DNA from: Sphingopyxis sp.
Lineage (GTDB): Bacteria; Pseudomonadota; Alphaproteobacteria; Sphingomonadales; Sphingomonadaceae
Assembly (NCBI RefSeq): GCF_016704835.1
Contig: NZ_JADIZJ010000021.1
Coordinates: forward strand, 1 to 64,000
DNA: 64,000 nt
Direction: 5' to 3'
Shown: piece by piece, positions 43,589 through 52,670 of the stretch
How positions within the stretch are numbered: position 1 is the stretch's first letter
Layout of the letters: each line of letters begins with the position of its first letter
The notes under the pieces: model-generated
What the model saw: only the letters and a program-made list of their open reading frames with translations
Told to the model about the DNA's origin: nothing
Database searches by the model: none
Made by a program: the position numbers and the translations under genes

Positions 43589-44419
43589 TTAGAAGCGGAA
43601 GCTCAGTGACCCGCGGACGCTGTGCGTGCGGAAATTGTCGCTACTGCGCTTCATATCCGTCCCGCCCCCATTGAGCAGAAACGGGTTGGTTGCCGGTGCG
43701 GTGCCCGGGCCGACATTGACAACGAAATCATTGTCCTTGATGTCGGTGTAGAGATATTCGAGGCCAAGCGCGATGTTGCTCGTCACCATGACCTCAGCAC
43801 CACCACCCGCGGCATAGCCCCAGCCTTTCGTTTTCCCGTTGTCGGCAAAGCTATTGGCGCCGTTGCTCGTCGAGAATCGGTTGTCGAGCCGTGCATAGGC
43901 ACCGCCACCAGTAACATAGAACAGGGCACCGCCGCCGGGCGTATAACCGGCGCGCAGGCGGGCATTTGCCTGATAATCGGCTTCGCGGCTGAAGGTATAG
44001 CTCGCGGGGGTGGTCGAGAATGCGGTGACGCTATCGCGCGCGACGCTGCGGCCGCCTTCGATCACCGCGCCAAGGACGAAATTACCCATCCGCTTGTCGA
44101 AACCCAGGCGACCGAAATATTCCGGACCATCCTTGTCGTTGCGGCAGCCAATGTTCGCGCTGCTTGTCGCAGCACCGTTACAGAAACCGGTCGAAAATGC
44201 ATTGGCTCCGCCGACCGTGGTCACCTGATCGCCATAAGTGCCGTCACGATCGGTGTCGAAGATGACGCTTTCACCGCGATCATTGCCTTGCAACGTACCG
44301 CCGCCGCCTATGCTGATATACGGACCGTTAAAGTCCTGCGACATATCGCGATCTTGCGCGAATGCCGGAACGGCAAAGGTGCTGGCCGCCAGAATGGCGA
44401 GGAGAGAGAGAGTTTTCAT
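43589..44419 (-). CDS. Outer-membrane beta-barrel protein (OmpA/porin-like)
   Basis: 276 aa. The signal peptide (LSLLAILAASTFAVPAFA) is followed by alternating amphipathic strands, with GPYISIGGGGTLQGND at the start and a terminal RGSLSFRF, the expected C-terminal aromatic for barrel insertion. It is small, so an eight-stranded OmpA/Omp25-like barrel is likely. Loop regions with Asp and Gly face outside. Transcription ends at the shared terminator. Confidence 0.8.
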   Translation of the reverse strand: MKTLSLLAILAASTFAVPAFAQDRDMSQDFNGPYISIGGGGTLQGNDRGESVIFDTDRDGTYGDQVTTVGGANAFSTGFCNGAATSSANIGCRNDKDGPEYFGRLGFDKRMGNFVLGAVIEGGRSVARDSVTAFSTTPASYTFSREADYQANARLRAGYTPGGGALFYVTGGGAYARLDNRFSTSNGANSFADNGKTKGWGYAAGGGAEVMVTSNIALGLEYLYTDIKDNDFVVNVGPGTAPATNPFLLNGGGTDMKRSSDNFRTHSVRGSLSFRF

Positions 44420-44588
44420 TTTTTACTCCGCTTTTTGAATGACTTTTTAGTCACCGCCAAACTCGCCCTCGTTGGCCAAAGTTCCGCGTGTCCAAAAAAA
44501 ACGGGATGAACTGAGTGGCTAAGCCGACGCCCACATGCCCCGAAAACCGCGCTTGCCAGCCGCCTTTACTGCCCCCTATAGCCATCGC

Positions 44589-46568
44589 ATGAGTCACGAT
44601 TTGTTCGACGCCGCGACCCCGGCCACCGAAAGCTACAATGCCTCCCAGATCGAGGTGCTGGAGGGTCTGGAACCCGTCCGGCGACGCCCCGGCATGTATA
44701 TCGGCGGCACCGACGAGCGCGCGCTGCACCACCTTGCCGCCGAGGTGATCGACAACAGCATGGATGAGGCGGTTGCGGGTCATGCCAACCGGATCGAAGT
44801 CACCCTTGACGTCGGCAACCGCCTGACCGTCGTCGACAATGGACGCGGCATGCCTGTCGATCCGCATCCCAAATTCCCGGGCAAATCCGCGCTCGAAGTC
44901 ATCATGACCATGCTCCATTCGGGCGGGAAGTTTGAGGGCAAGGCCTATGCGACATCGGGCGGCCTCCACGGCGTCGGAGTAAGCGTCGTCAACGCCCTGT
45001 CGGTCGAGACCGAGATCGAGGTTGCGCGCAGCAAATTGCTGTATCGTCAGCGTTTTTCTCGCGGCGCCCCGATAGGCGGCCTCGAAGAGCTCGGTCCGAC
45101 ACCTAATCGCCGCGGAACCAGCGTGTCCTTTGTTCCCGACCCCGAAATTTTTGGCGATCACGGACGGTTCAAGCCGCAGCGCCTTTATCGCATGGCACGC
45201 TCAAAGGCCTATCTGTTCGCGGGCGTCGAAATCCGCTGGAAATGCGCGCCCGAACTGATCGGCGATGACACGCCGGCGGAGGCCACGTTCCAGTTCCCCG
45301 GTGGTCTTGCGGATCATCTCAAAGAACAGATCGGGACGCGCGAATGCGCGACCGCCGAACCGTTCATCGGCCGTCAGGATTTCCCGAGCGATCAGGGTCG
45401 CGCCGAATGGGCGATCGCCTGGCCTTTATGGTCCGATGGCAGCTATAGCTGGTACTGCAACACCATCCCGACCCCCGCCGGCGGCACCCACGAGGCGGGA
45501 CTGCGCTCGGCGCTGACCAAGGGGCTGCGCGGTTTTGGCGAACTGATCGGGCAAAAGAAGGCGGCACAGATCACCGCCGAAGACGTGTTCAACGGCGGCG
45601 AAATGATGCTGTCGGTGTTCATCCGTGACCCGCAGTTCCAAAGCCAGACCAAGGACCGGCTCAGCAGTCCCGAAGCGACGCGTTTCGTCGAAAACGCCGT
45701 GCGTGACCATTTCGACCATTTTCTGTCGGACAACATGGACCGTGGCCGCGCGCTGCTCGGGCTTGTCCTCGACCGCATGGACGAGCGGCTGAAACGCAAG
45801 GCCGAGCGTGAGGTGAAGCGCAAGACCGCGACGAGCGGGCGCAAACTGCGCCTGCCCGGAAAGCTTACAGATTGTGCGAACGACGGCCCTGAAGGCACGG
45901 AATTGTTTATCGTAGAAGGCGATAGTGCGGGTGGCAGCGCCAAACAGGCGCGTAACCGCAAGACGCAGGCGATTCTGCCGATCCGCGGTAAAATTCTCAA
46001 CGTCGCAAGTGCCAGCAATGACAAGATCCGCGCCAACCAGGAAATCGCCGATCTCGCGCTCGCGCTCGGCTGTGGAATGCGCAAGGATTGCGACGCGGAC
46101 CGGCTAAGGTACGAAAAGATCGTGATCATGACCGATGCCGACGTCGACGGCGCGCATATCGCGACCTTGCTGATGACCTTTTTCTTTCAGGAAATGCCCG
46201 ATATTGTCCGCAAGGGTCATGTCTATCTGGCGCAGCCACCGCTCTATCGCATCACCTCGGGGAACACCTCGGTATACGCGCGGGACGATGCGCATCGCGC
46301 CGAGATCGAAGCCACGCAGTTCAAGGGCAAGAAGGTCGATGTCGGTCGCTTCAAAGGGTTGGGAGAAATGAACCCGAACCAGCTCAAGGAAACAACGATG
46401 GATCCCGCGACGCGCAGTATGTTGCGCGTCACCTTGCCACAGGAATATGAAGAGCGGCATTTGGTCAAGGATCTGGTCGACCGGCTGATGGGCAAGCACC
46501 CCGAACACCGTTTCCAGTTCATCCAGGCAAACGCCGCGACGCTCGACGAGGCAGCGATCGACGCTTAG
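44589..46568 (+). CDS. parE: DNA topoisomerase IV subunit B
   Basis: 659 aa. The GHKL ATPase domain is at 20-215, with VIDNSMDEAVAGHANRIEV (N-box) and VVDNGRGMPVD (G1 box). The toprim domain is recognisable by FIVEGDSAGGSAKQARN near 440 and the metal-binding DADVDGAH near 515. The C-terminal FKGLGEMNPNQLKETTMDP is typical. ATG 44589 is used; 18 codons upstream would be non-conserved. ParE with ParC decatenates daughter chromosomes. parC is not in the window. Confidence 0.95.
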   Translation: MSHDLFDAATPATESYNASQIEVLEGLEPVRRRPGMYIGGTDERALHHLAAEVIDNSMDEAVAGHANRIEVTLDVGNRLTVVDNGRGMPVDPHPKFPGKSALEVIMTMLHSGGKFEGKAYATSGGLHGVGVSVVNALSVETEIEVARSKLLYRQRFSRGAPIGGLEELGPTPNRRGTSVSFVPDPEIFGDHGRFKPQRLYRMARSKAYLFAGVEIRWKCAPELIGDDTPAEATFQFPGGLADHLKEQIGTRECATAEPFIGRQDFPSDQGRAEWAIAWPLWSDGSYSWYCNTIPTPAGGTHEAGLRSALTKGLRGFGELIGQKKAAQITAEDVFNGGEMMLSVFIRDPQFQSQTKDRLSSPEATRFVENAVRDHFDHFLSDNMDRGRALLGLVLDRMDERLKRKAEREVKRKTATSGRKLRLPGKLTDCANDGPEGTELFIVEGDSAGGSAKQARNRKTQAILPIRGKILNVASASNDKIRANQEIADLALALGCGMRKDCDADRLRYEKIVIMTDADVDGAHIATLLMTFFFQEMPDIVRKGHVYLAQPPLYRITSGNTSVYARDDAHRAEIEATQFKGKKVDVGRFKGLGEMNPNQLKETTMDPATRSMLRVTLPQEYEERHLVKDLVDRLMGKHPEHRFQFIQANAATLDEAAIDA

Positions 46569-46603
46569 CATTCGGCGGGCCACTCGATTCCAGGGAGTAG
46601 TCC

Positions 46604-47914
46604 ATGACCCGCAAACCCGTACTCGTCGGGCTTCTGCTGGCTTTTTTGTTGCCGGCGCCAATCGCCGCAGCGCAATCCCCTGAAACGCAAGCGGAAAGCG
46701 CGACGGGTTTCGAACGGCGTGCAGCGCAACTCGTCGAAGTACTGACCGGCGAAATCGCTTTTGCCGACTATTTTGACCCCGGCTTTCAGGCCGAATTGCC
46801 TGAGGCACAGTTCAAGGCGATGACCGCCAGCATCATCGCGCAATATGGCAAGCCCATCGCGACCGAAAACGCGGCATCGACCGATGGACGCTCGGGTTCC
46901 CTGTCGCTGCGTTTTGAAAAAGGTATAGCAGCGGTGCTGCTCGATGTCGGCGCGGTCGCCGACGCACGTGTGATTGGTCTGCGCCTGACCGGTTTTGAGA
47001 TGGCGGACGACAGTTTCGACAAGGTCGCCAAAGAAATCGCGGCCTTGCCGGGATCGAGCGGCTTCCTTGTCACCGAGTTGGAGGGAAACACCTTCCGCCC
47101 ACTCGCGGCCGCGAACCCCGACCGCCAGTTCGCAGTCGGTTCGACCTTCAAACTCTATATCCTCGACGAACTGGCGGCGCAGGTGGCGGACAAGAAGCGC
47201 CGCTGGTCCGACGTTGTGCCGCTGTCGCATCCCAGTTTTTCGTCGATAGGGACCGCCAACTGGCCAAAAGACACGCCTGTAACGCTGCAAACCCTCGCCA
47301 ACTGGATGATTTCGGTCAGCGATAACAGCGCGGCCGACACGTTGATCCATCTGCTCGGTCGCGATGCGATCGAATCGAGGATGCGCGCGGCAGGGCATAG
47401 TGCGCCGCCACGCAACATTCCCTTCCTGACCACCGTCGAGGCGTTTGCGCTCAAGGGCGATAACTTCGCACGCGAGCGTACCGCCTTTATCGCGGGCGAC
47501 GACGCGGCACAGCGCACGCTGATCGAGTCAAACCAAACCCGGCTGACGCTCGCCAATGTTGACGGCGTGAGCTTCGCTGGTGGGCCGCGCTTTATCGACA
47601 GTCTCGAATGGTTCGCCAGCCCCAACGACGTCGCCAGGCTGATGATCGACCTGCGCAATCGCAATTCACCCACCGCCATGGCGGCGATGGCGATCAATCC
47701 AGGCATAAACCCCGGTGCGATCAAGGATTGGGCGTGGCTCGGCTACAAGGGCGGCTCCGAACTCGGTGTGATTTCGATGAGCATGTTGGGCCAGCGGAAA
47801 TCCGACGGCAAATGGTTCGTCATCACCGCCAGCTGGAACAACCCGGACGCGCCCGTCGCCACCGAAACGCTGGTTGGACTGGTCACACGATTACTGGCGC
47901 TAGCGGCGAAGTAG
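46604..47914 (+). CDS. Serine hydrolase, class A beta-lactamase-like
   Basis: 436 aa with a signal peptide (VLVGLLLAFLLPAPIAAAQ). An extra N-terminal domain (about 35-150, VEVLTGEIAFADYFDPGFQA) precedes the serine-hydrolase fold. The beta-lactamase/PBP motifs are STFK (near 180), SDN (near 238) and KGGS (near 381), all three present. It is longer than a classic class A enzyme. It may be a PBP-related hydrolase rather than an antibiotic-resistance enzyme; resistance is not claimed. Confidence 0.85.
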   Translation: MTRKPVLVGLLLAFLLPAPIAAAQSPETQAESATGFERRAAQLVEVLTGEIAFADYFDPGFQAELPEAQFKAMTASIIAQYGKPIATENAASTDGRSGSLSLRFEKGIAAVLLDVGAVADARVIGLRLTGFEMADDSFDKVAKEIAALPGSSGFLVTELEGNTFRPLAAANPDRQFAVGSTFKLYILDELAAQVADKKRRWSDVVPLSHPSFSSIGTANWPKDTPVTLQTLANWMISVSDNSAADTLIHLLGRDAIESRMRAAGHSAPPRNIPFLTTVEAFALKGDNFARERTAFIAGDDAAQRTLIESNQTRLTLANVDGVSFAGGPRFIDSLEWFASPNDVARLMIDLRNRNSPTAMAAMAINPGINPGAIKDWAWLGYKGGSELGVISMSMLGQRKSDGKWFVITASWNNPDAPVATETLVGLVTRLLALAAK

Positions 47915-47932
47915 CCGCCAGCCGAGCGATGT

Positions 47933-48724
47933 TTACGCCGTCAACGCGGCAACCAGCGCCCTGACCTTGGCTTGCCGCCATTGCGGGGTCGGGGCGACCA
48001 GCCAGTAACCGCGCTTCACCGCGACGAACTCACCAATCTGGCGGACGCGGCCGGACGCAATATCGGCTTCCGCCAGCATCGCGGGGACGTTGGCATGCCC
48101 CAATCCGTTGGCCGCCGCATCGATCGCGAGCCCGGCATCGCCCAGCCGCAGTGCGGGTTCGCCGTCGGCAACCGGGCAACCCGGCCACGCAATCCGCGTG
48201 TCGCTGGCGCTGCCCGGACCCGCAACGGTCACCATCAACGCCTCGGCGAGCGAAACGCCCTCGTGCTCGCCTACGCTGTCGGTCCAGAAGATCGCAAGAT
48301 CGAGATTGGCCTCGGTAAAGTCGATCCCGCCGTCAGCGGATACCAACGTAAAGCGCACGTCGGGTGCCTGCTGGCTGTAACGCGCCAGCCGAGGCGCCAG
48401 CCATTTGGCGGTTAAGTCGCGCGGCGCGGCGATCGTCAGCGATTGCGACGATTGCCCGGCCTGCATCGCCCGCACCGACTCTTCGAACTGCAAAAAGCCT
48501 TGGCGGAGCGCGTCGAGCCCGGCATCGGCCTCCCCTGTCAACTCTAGCCCCTTGGGTGTGCGGCGGAACAGCACAACGCCGAGCATGTCTTCTAACGCGC
48601 GAATCTGTTGCCCGACCGCGGCGGGGGTCACCGCCAGCTCGTCGGCGGCACGCGTGAAGCTCAAATGTCGGGCCGCGGCGTCGAACACGCGCAAGGCGTT
48701 CAGTGGCAGATGAGTGCGCTTCAT
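47933..48724 (-). CDS. LysR-family transcriptional regulator, GcvA-like
   Basis: 263 aa. The HTH is at the start (LPLNALRVFDAAARHLSFTR, ELAVTPAAVGQQIRALEDML) and an effector domain of type-2 periplasmic-binding fold follows. The start ATG overlaps the apaG stop (ATGA), which indicates translational coupling. The N-terminal wording resembles GcvA/glycine-cleavage-type regulators. Its effector is unknown. Confidence 0.85.
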   Translation of the reverse strand: MKRTHLPLNALRVFDAAARHLSFTRAADELAVTPAAVGQQIRALEDMLGVVLFRRTPKGLELTGEADAGLDALRQGFLQFEESVRAMQAGQSSQSLTIAAPRDLTAKWLAPRLARYSQQAPDVRFTLVSADGGIDFTEANLDLAIFWTDSVGEHEGVSLAEALMVTVAGPGSASDTRIAWPGCPVADGEPALRLGDAGLAIDAAANGLGHANVPAMLAEADIASGRVRQIGEFVAVKRGYWLVAPTPQWRQAKVRALVAALTA

Positions 48725-49122
48725 GCCGCGGTCGCAGGCGCCACGAGCGGGAAATGCGGGATGGCGATCAGCATTTGTGAACCGTCGCCTAGTTCCATCG
48801 TGTAGCTGCCGACCATCGAGCCTTCGGGGGTCGGAAGCGGACAGCCCGAGACATAATCATAGGCGCCGCCCGGCGCGATCAACGGCTGTTCGCCGACGAC
48901 GCCCTCACCCTCGACTTCGCTGATCTGGCCGCGCCCGTCACTGATGCGCCAATGGCGGCTGATCAGCTGGGCGGCGACGTCGCCATGATTCTCGATCCGG
49001 ACATGATAGGCCCAGAACCAGCGCCCGAGCGCCGGATGCGATTGTTCGGGCAGATAACTGACCGACACGCGAACGGTGACCGGGCCGGTGGTCTCGGCAA
49101 AGGGGAAGAAGGAGTCGATCAT
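48721..49122 (-). CDS. apaG: ApaG protein
   Basis: 133 aa. VTVRVSVSYLPEQSHPALGR, FWAYHVRIENHGDVAAQLIS and RHWRISDGRGQISEVEGEGV are the family hallmarks; the fold is fibronectin-III-like. ApaG was named for a link to cobalt/magnesium and diadenosine-polyphosphate metabolism; its exact role is uncertain. ATG 49122 precedes the first conserved residue closely. It lies 17 bases after metZ, so probably in one operon. Confidence 0.9.
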   Translation of the reverse strand: MIDSFFPFAETTGPVTVRVSVSYLPEQSHPALGRWFWAYHVRIENHGDVAAQLISRHWRISDGRGQISEVEGEGVVGEQPLIAPGGAYDYVSGCPLPTPEGSMVGSYTMELGDGSQMLIAIPHFPLVAPATAA

Positions 49123-49139
49123 CACGCGGCCAAGGTCGC

Positions 49140-50345
49140 TCAAAGCCCGACCCTGGTCAATGCCTGGTCCAGATCGGCGATCAAATCGCGCGGATCCTCC
49201 AAGCCGATGTTGATCCGCAACATGCCCTCGACAACGCCCATATCGGCGCGCGCTTCGGCGCTGACGCTGTAGTGAGTCGTCGATGCCGGGTGGCAGCACA
49301 GACTGCGCGAATCGCCGATATTGTTCGAAATATCGACGAGTTCGAGCGCGTTGAGCATCGCCATCGCCTGTTTTCTGTCCTCAAGAACGAACGAGAAGAT
49401 TGGCCCGCATGCCTCCATCTGGCTCATCGCCAGATTATGCTGCGGATGGCTGGCGAGGCCGGGATGCAGCATCCTTGGCACCCGCTTTTCGACGAATTTT
49501 CCGACCGCCAGTGCGTTGTCGGACTGACGCCGCGCGCGCAGGTCGAGCGTTTCGAGGCCTTTGAGCACGACCCACGCATTGAACGGCGACAGGTTCGGCC
49601 CGGTGTTGCGCTGGAACGGCAGCAGCACGTCGTTGATGAATTTCTCGGTTCCGCATACCGCGCCGGCGAGCACGCGTCCCTGTCCTTCCATCAGCTTGGT
49701 CGCTGAATAGGCGACGACGTCGGCGCCGAAATCGAGCGGACGTTGCAGGACCGCGGTGGCGAACGCATTGTCCACTACAGAAGTGATTCCATGCGCCTTC
49801 GCGACACCGCAGACATGCTTCATGTCGACGATGTCCATCGTCGGGTTAGCCGGGGTTTCGAAGAAGAACACCTTGGTATTCGGCTGGATTGCGCGTTCCC
49901 ACGCACCATTGTCGCGCCCGTCGATCACCGTCGTTTCAATGCCGAAGCGTGGACACAGCTGATCGACCAGCCAGCGGCACGAGCCGAACGCCGCTTTCGC
50001 CGCGACGATATGATCGCCCGCCGACAGCTGGCACAGCAAGGCGGTGGTCATCGCTGCCATGCCCGTCGCCTGCGTCCGGCATGCCTCGGCGCCTTCCATC
50101 AGCGCGATGCGTTCTTCGAGCATTGCGACAGTCGGGTTCTGCAGCCGCGAATAGGTCATGCCCTGCGCCTCGCCGGCAAAGCGCGCCGCAACCGTCTCGG
50201 CATCGTCGTAGGTATAGCCCGAGGTCAGGAACAACGCCTCCGACGTCTCGCCATGCTCGCTGCGCCACGTGCCGCCGCGCACCGCCTGCGTCGCGGGGTG
50301 CCAGTTGCGTGTCGTGTTGCGATCGAAACCCGTCGTTTTCTTCAT
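49140..50345 (-). CDS. metZ: O-succinylhomoserine sulfhydrylase
   Basis: 401 aa. This PLP-dependent Cys/Met-metabolism enzyme makes homocysteine from O-succinylhomoserine and sulfide. Visible are TSGYTYDDAETVAARFAGEA, YSRLQNPTVAMLEERIALMEGA, the PLP-lysine motif SATKLMEGQGR near residue 215, and SLCCHPASTTH near the end. The Ser/Thr after Ser in SATK and the length fit MetZ rather than cystathionine gamma-synthase. The start is ATG 50345. It lies five bases after leuB. Confidence 0.92.
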   Translation of the reverse strand: MKKTTGFDRNTTRNWHPATQAVRGGTWRSEHGETSEALFLTSGYTYDDAETVAARFAGEAQGMTYSRLQNPTVAMLEERIALMEGAEACRTQATGMAAMTTALLCQLSAGDHIVAAKAAFGSCRWLVDQLCPRFGIETTVIDGRDNGAWERAIQPNTKVFFFETPANPTMDIVDMKHVCGVAKAHGITSVVDNAFATAVLQRPLDFGADVVAYSATKLMEGQGRVLAGAVCGTEKFINDVLLPFQRNTGPNLSPFNAWVVLKGLETLDLRARRQSDNALAVGKFVEKRVPRMLHPGLASHPQHNLAMSQMEACGPIFSFVLEDRKQAMAMLNALELVDISNNIGDSRSLCCHPASTTHYSVSAEARADMGVVEGMLRINIGLEDPRDLIADLDQALTRVGL

Positions 50346-50350
50346 TGCAT

Positions 50351-51397
50351 CTATCCGTTCAAAGCCGAAACAACCGCATCGCCGAGCGCCGCCGTTCCCA
50401 TCGTGCCGCCCAGATCGGCGCCGCGACACCCGTCGGCGAGCACCTTCGCCACCGCCGCCTCGATCCGCGCCGCGCTCGCCTCGTCGTCGCCCGAATGGCG
50501 CAGCAGCATCGCGAGCGACAGGATCATCGCCAGCGGGTTGGCCACGCCTTGCCCGGAAATGTCCGGCGCGCTGCCGTGGATCGGCTCGTAAAGACCCTGT
50601 TTGCCCTCGCTCAGCGACGCCGAGGCGAGCAGGCCGATTGACCCGACGCACATCGACGCCTGATCGGACAGGATATCGCCGAACAGATTGCCGGTGACGA
50701 CGACGTCGAACTGGCCGGGATTGCGGACCAGCTGCATCGCAGCATTGTCGACATACATATGACTCAGCGCCACGTCGGAATAGTCGGCGGCCACCTCGAC
50801 CACCACATCGCGCCACAGCTGCGACGTTTCCAGCACATTCGCCTTGTCGACCGAACAGAGCCGCCCACGCCGCCCCTGCGCCGCGCGGAATGCGACATGC
50901 GCGATGCGCCGTACCTCGCTCTCGCGGTACGCCATGATGTCATATCCTTCGCGCTCGCCGCTTGCGGTCATGCGCGTGCCCTTTTCGCCGAAATAAACAT
51001 CGCCGTTGAGCTCGCGGACGATCAGCAGATCGATCGCCGACGCCACTTCGGGGCGCAGCGCCGAGCTGTCCTCCAGTCCGGCAAACATTTTCGCTGGGCG
51101 CAGGTTGGCGAACAGGCCAAGTTCGGCGCGCAGGCCCAGGATCGCCTGTTCGGGTCGCAAATGGCGCTCGACGCTGTCGAAGCGCGGATCACCGACGGCG
51201 CCGAACAGGATCCCATCGGCCGCTTTTGCCTTCGCCAGCGTCTCGGGCGGCAGCGGATGGCCGGTCGCTGCATAGGCCGCCCCGCCAACCAGCGCGCGGT
51301 CAAGCATCACCGGCAGCGCGAGCGCGGTCAGCACCTTCTCGGCCTCAACCATAATCTCCGGACCGATACCGTCGCCAGCCAGCAGCAGGATTTTCAA
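50351..51397 (-). CDS. leuB: 3-isopropylmalate dehydrogenase
   Basis: 348 aa. It performs the NAD-dependent oxidative decarboxylation in leucine biosynthesis. [44 protein letters not shown] and [20 protein letters not shown] are the expected signatures. It is preceded by recO with a short gap and followed directly by metZ. Confidence 0.94.
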   Translation of the reverse strand: MKILLLAGDGIGPEIMVEAEKVLTALALPVMLDRALVGGAAYAATGHPLPPETLAKAKAADGILFGAVGDPRFDSVERHLRPEQAILGLRAELGLFANLRPAKMFAGLEDSSALRPEVASAIDLLIVRELNGDVYFGEKGTRMTASGEREGYDIMAYRESEVRRIAHVAFRAAQGRRGRLCSVDKANVLETSQLWRDVVVEVAADYSDVALSHMYVDNAAMQLVRNPGQFDVVVTGNLFGDILSDQASMCVGSIGLLASASLSEGKQGLYEPIHGSAPDISGQGVANPLAMILSLAMLLRHSGDDEASAARIEAAVAKVLADGCRGADLGGTMGTAALGDAVVSALNG

Positions 51398-51445
51398 CTT
51401 GTCGCCCTTTCGTGTCTCGCCCGCCGCTTAGACAGCGGCGGCGCC

Positions 51446-52183
51446 TCACGCAACCGCCCTGCCCAGCCGATCGATCAATCGCGCCCGCACCGCCAGCAAA
51501 TCGCGCGCGCGACCATCGAGCAGGTCGCGGTCGATGAAATGGCCGGTGATTGCCAATCCATCGACGACGTCGGCCAGCGACGGCCTCGCATCTGCGCCGC
51601 GCAGGAATGGCGGCAGGCGCAGCAACCGGTCTTCATAGCCAACCGCCGCAGCAGCACTGACTGCGCCCCCCGACTTGCGACTGACAAACGCCAGATCGCT
51701 GTTCGCCCCGGTCACGACACATTCGTCAAGATCGAGGCCAAACCCCAGTTCGGCGAGCAATAGCAGCTCATAGCGCGCGAGTGCCGCCGCCCACTGCCGC
51801 GCCGACGATGCGACGCCGATCGCATCGAGCAGCCCCGACAGCGCCGAATAAAGCGCCGGATAAGGCTGGCTTTCGGGCAGGATCGTCGCGGTAACACTCG
51901 TCACCCAGTCGATCGCCCCCGCCGCCAGCGGCTCGGCGAGCAGCGGCGCACGGCTCGCGAGCAGTTCGGCGGTGGCACTCGCCAATTGTTCCTCGGTGCG
52001 CGCGCGCAGTTCGAGCGCGATCAGATTGCCCGCGATCAATATCGGGCGCAGCCGCGTCGATCGCCCGCCGCGCACATAGCCCGCAACTAGCCCCGCCTCC
52101 TCGGTCAGCGCGCGCAGGATCGCGCCATGCTCGCCATGCGCGCGCACCGCGCAGACGATGGCGGGGGCGGTCAGGCTGGCCAA
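51446..52183 (-). CDS. recO: DNA repair protein RecO
   Basis: 245 aa. A TTG start at 52183 ([20 protein letters not shown]) gives the N-terminal OB-fold at the right distance; it overlaps the thioesterase stop. The [20 protein letters not shown] and [20 protein letters not shown] segments are typical. RecO loads RecA at gaps with RecR. No zinc-finger cysteines remain in the C-terminal part. Confidence 0.87.
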   Translation of the reverse strand: MASLTAPAIVCAVRAHGEHGAILRALTEEAGLVAGYVRGGRSTRLRPILIAGNLIALELRARTEEQLASATAELLASRAPLLAEPLAAGAIDWVTSVTATILPESQPYPALYSALSGLLDAIGVASSARQWAAALARYELLLLAELGFGLDLDECVVTGANSDLAFVSRKSGGAVSAAAAVGYEDRLLRLPPFLRGADARPSLADVVDGLAITGHFIDRDLLDGRARDLLAVRARLIDRLGRAVA

Positions 52184-52563
52184 AGCACCAGCTGCGTCTG
52201 CGTCACCAGCGCAACGTCGGCGCCGTTCTCGGTCGCGATGCGCGTCTGCCAAACCGACACGCGTTTGCCGATCTTGACCGGGGTCGCCTCCCCGACCAGC
52301 ACCGATCCGACCGGACCGGCGCCGAGGAAATTGGTCTTGCTTTCGATCGTCGTCGTCCCGCTCGCCCCTTTGGGCAGGGTCAGAAACGCTCCGACGGCGC
52401 CGAGACAGTCGGCGAACGCCATGATCGCGCCGCCATGGACGATCCCGCCCGCGGTACAGATGTCGGGGCGCACGGGGAGCTTGCCGGCGACGCGGTCCTT
52501 GCTGCCGTCATGGATGATCACGCCGAGCGTGGCGGCCAAGGGCATCATTGCGGCGAAATCCAT
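52171..52563 (-). CDS. PaaI-family hotdog thioesterase
   Basis: 130 aa from ATG 52563, which follows GAGAGGAAAG. Hotdog residues are visible: [20 protein letters not shown] with the HGG loop, then [20 protein letters not shown] and [20 protein letters not shown]. It is a separate gene from the thioesterase at 43133 and not closely similar. Its stop overlaps the recO start. Confidence 0.87.
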   Translation of the reverse strand: MDFAAMMPLAATLGVIIHDGSKDRVAGKLPVRPDICTAGGIVHGGAIMAFADCLGAVGAFLTLPKGASGTTTIESKTNFLGAGPVGSVLVGEATPVKIGKRVSVWQTRIATENGADVALVTQTQLVLWPA

Positions 52564-52581
52564 ATGCTTTCCTCTCAAGTC

Positions 52582-52657
52582 GTCATCCCGGCGAAGGCCG
52601 GGATCTCACCGGTGAGCAAGGACGCTAGGTTGCGATCCCGGCCTTCGCCGGGATGAC
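52582..52657. repeat. Perfect 24-bp inverted repeat (REP-like)
   Basis: The arms at 52582-52605 and 52634-52657 are exact inverted copies (start GTCATCCCGGCGAAGGCC). The 28-base loop is not self-complementary. It lies between uvrC and the thioesterase and could act as a terminator for uvrC. A related CCCCGGCGAAAGCCGGGG hairpin occurs at 28724. Confidence 0.75.
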
Positions 52658-52670
52658 GAACAAATTTTGC

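Noticed and set aside
46604..47914. Calling this gene an antibiotic-resistance beta-lactamase
   Set aside because: The fold motifs are present, but the extra N-terminal domain and the lack of a known close relative do not support a resistance call.
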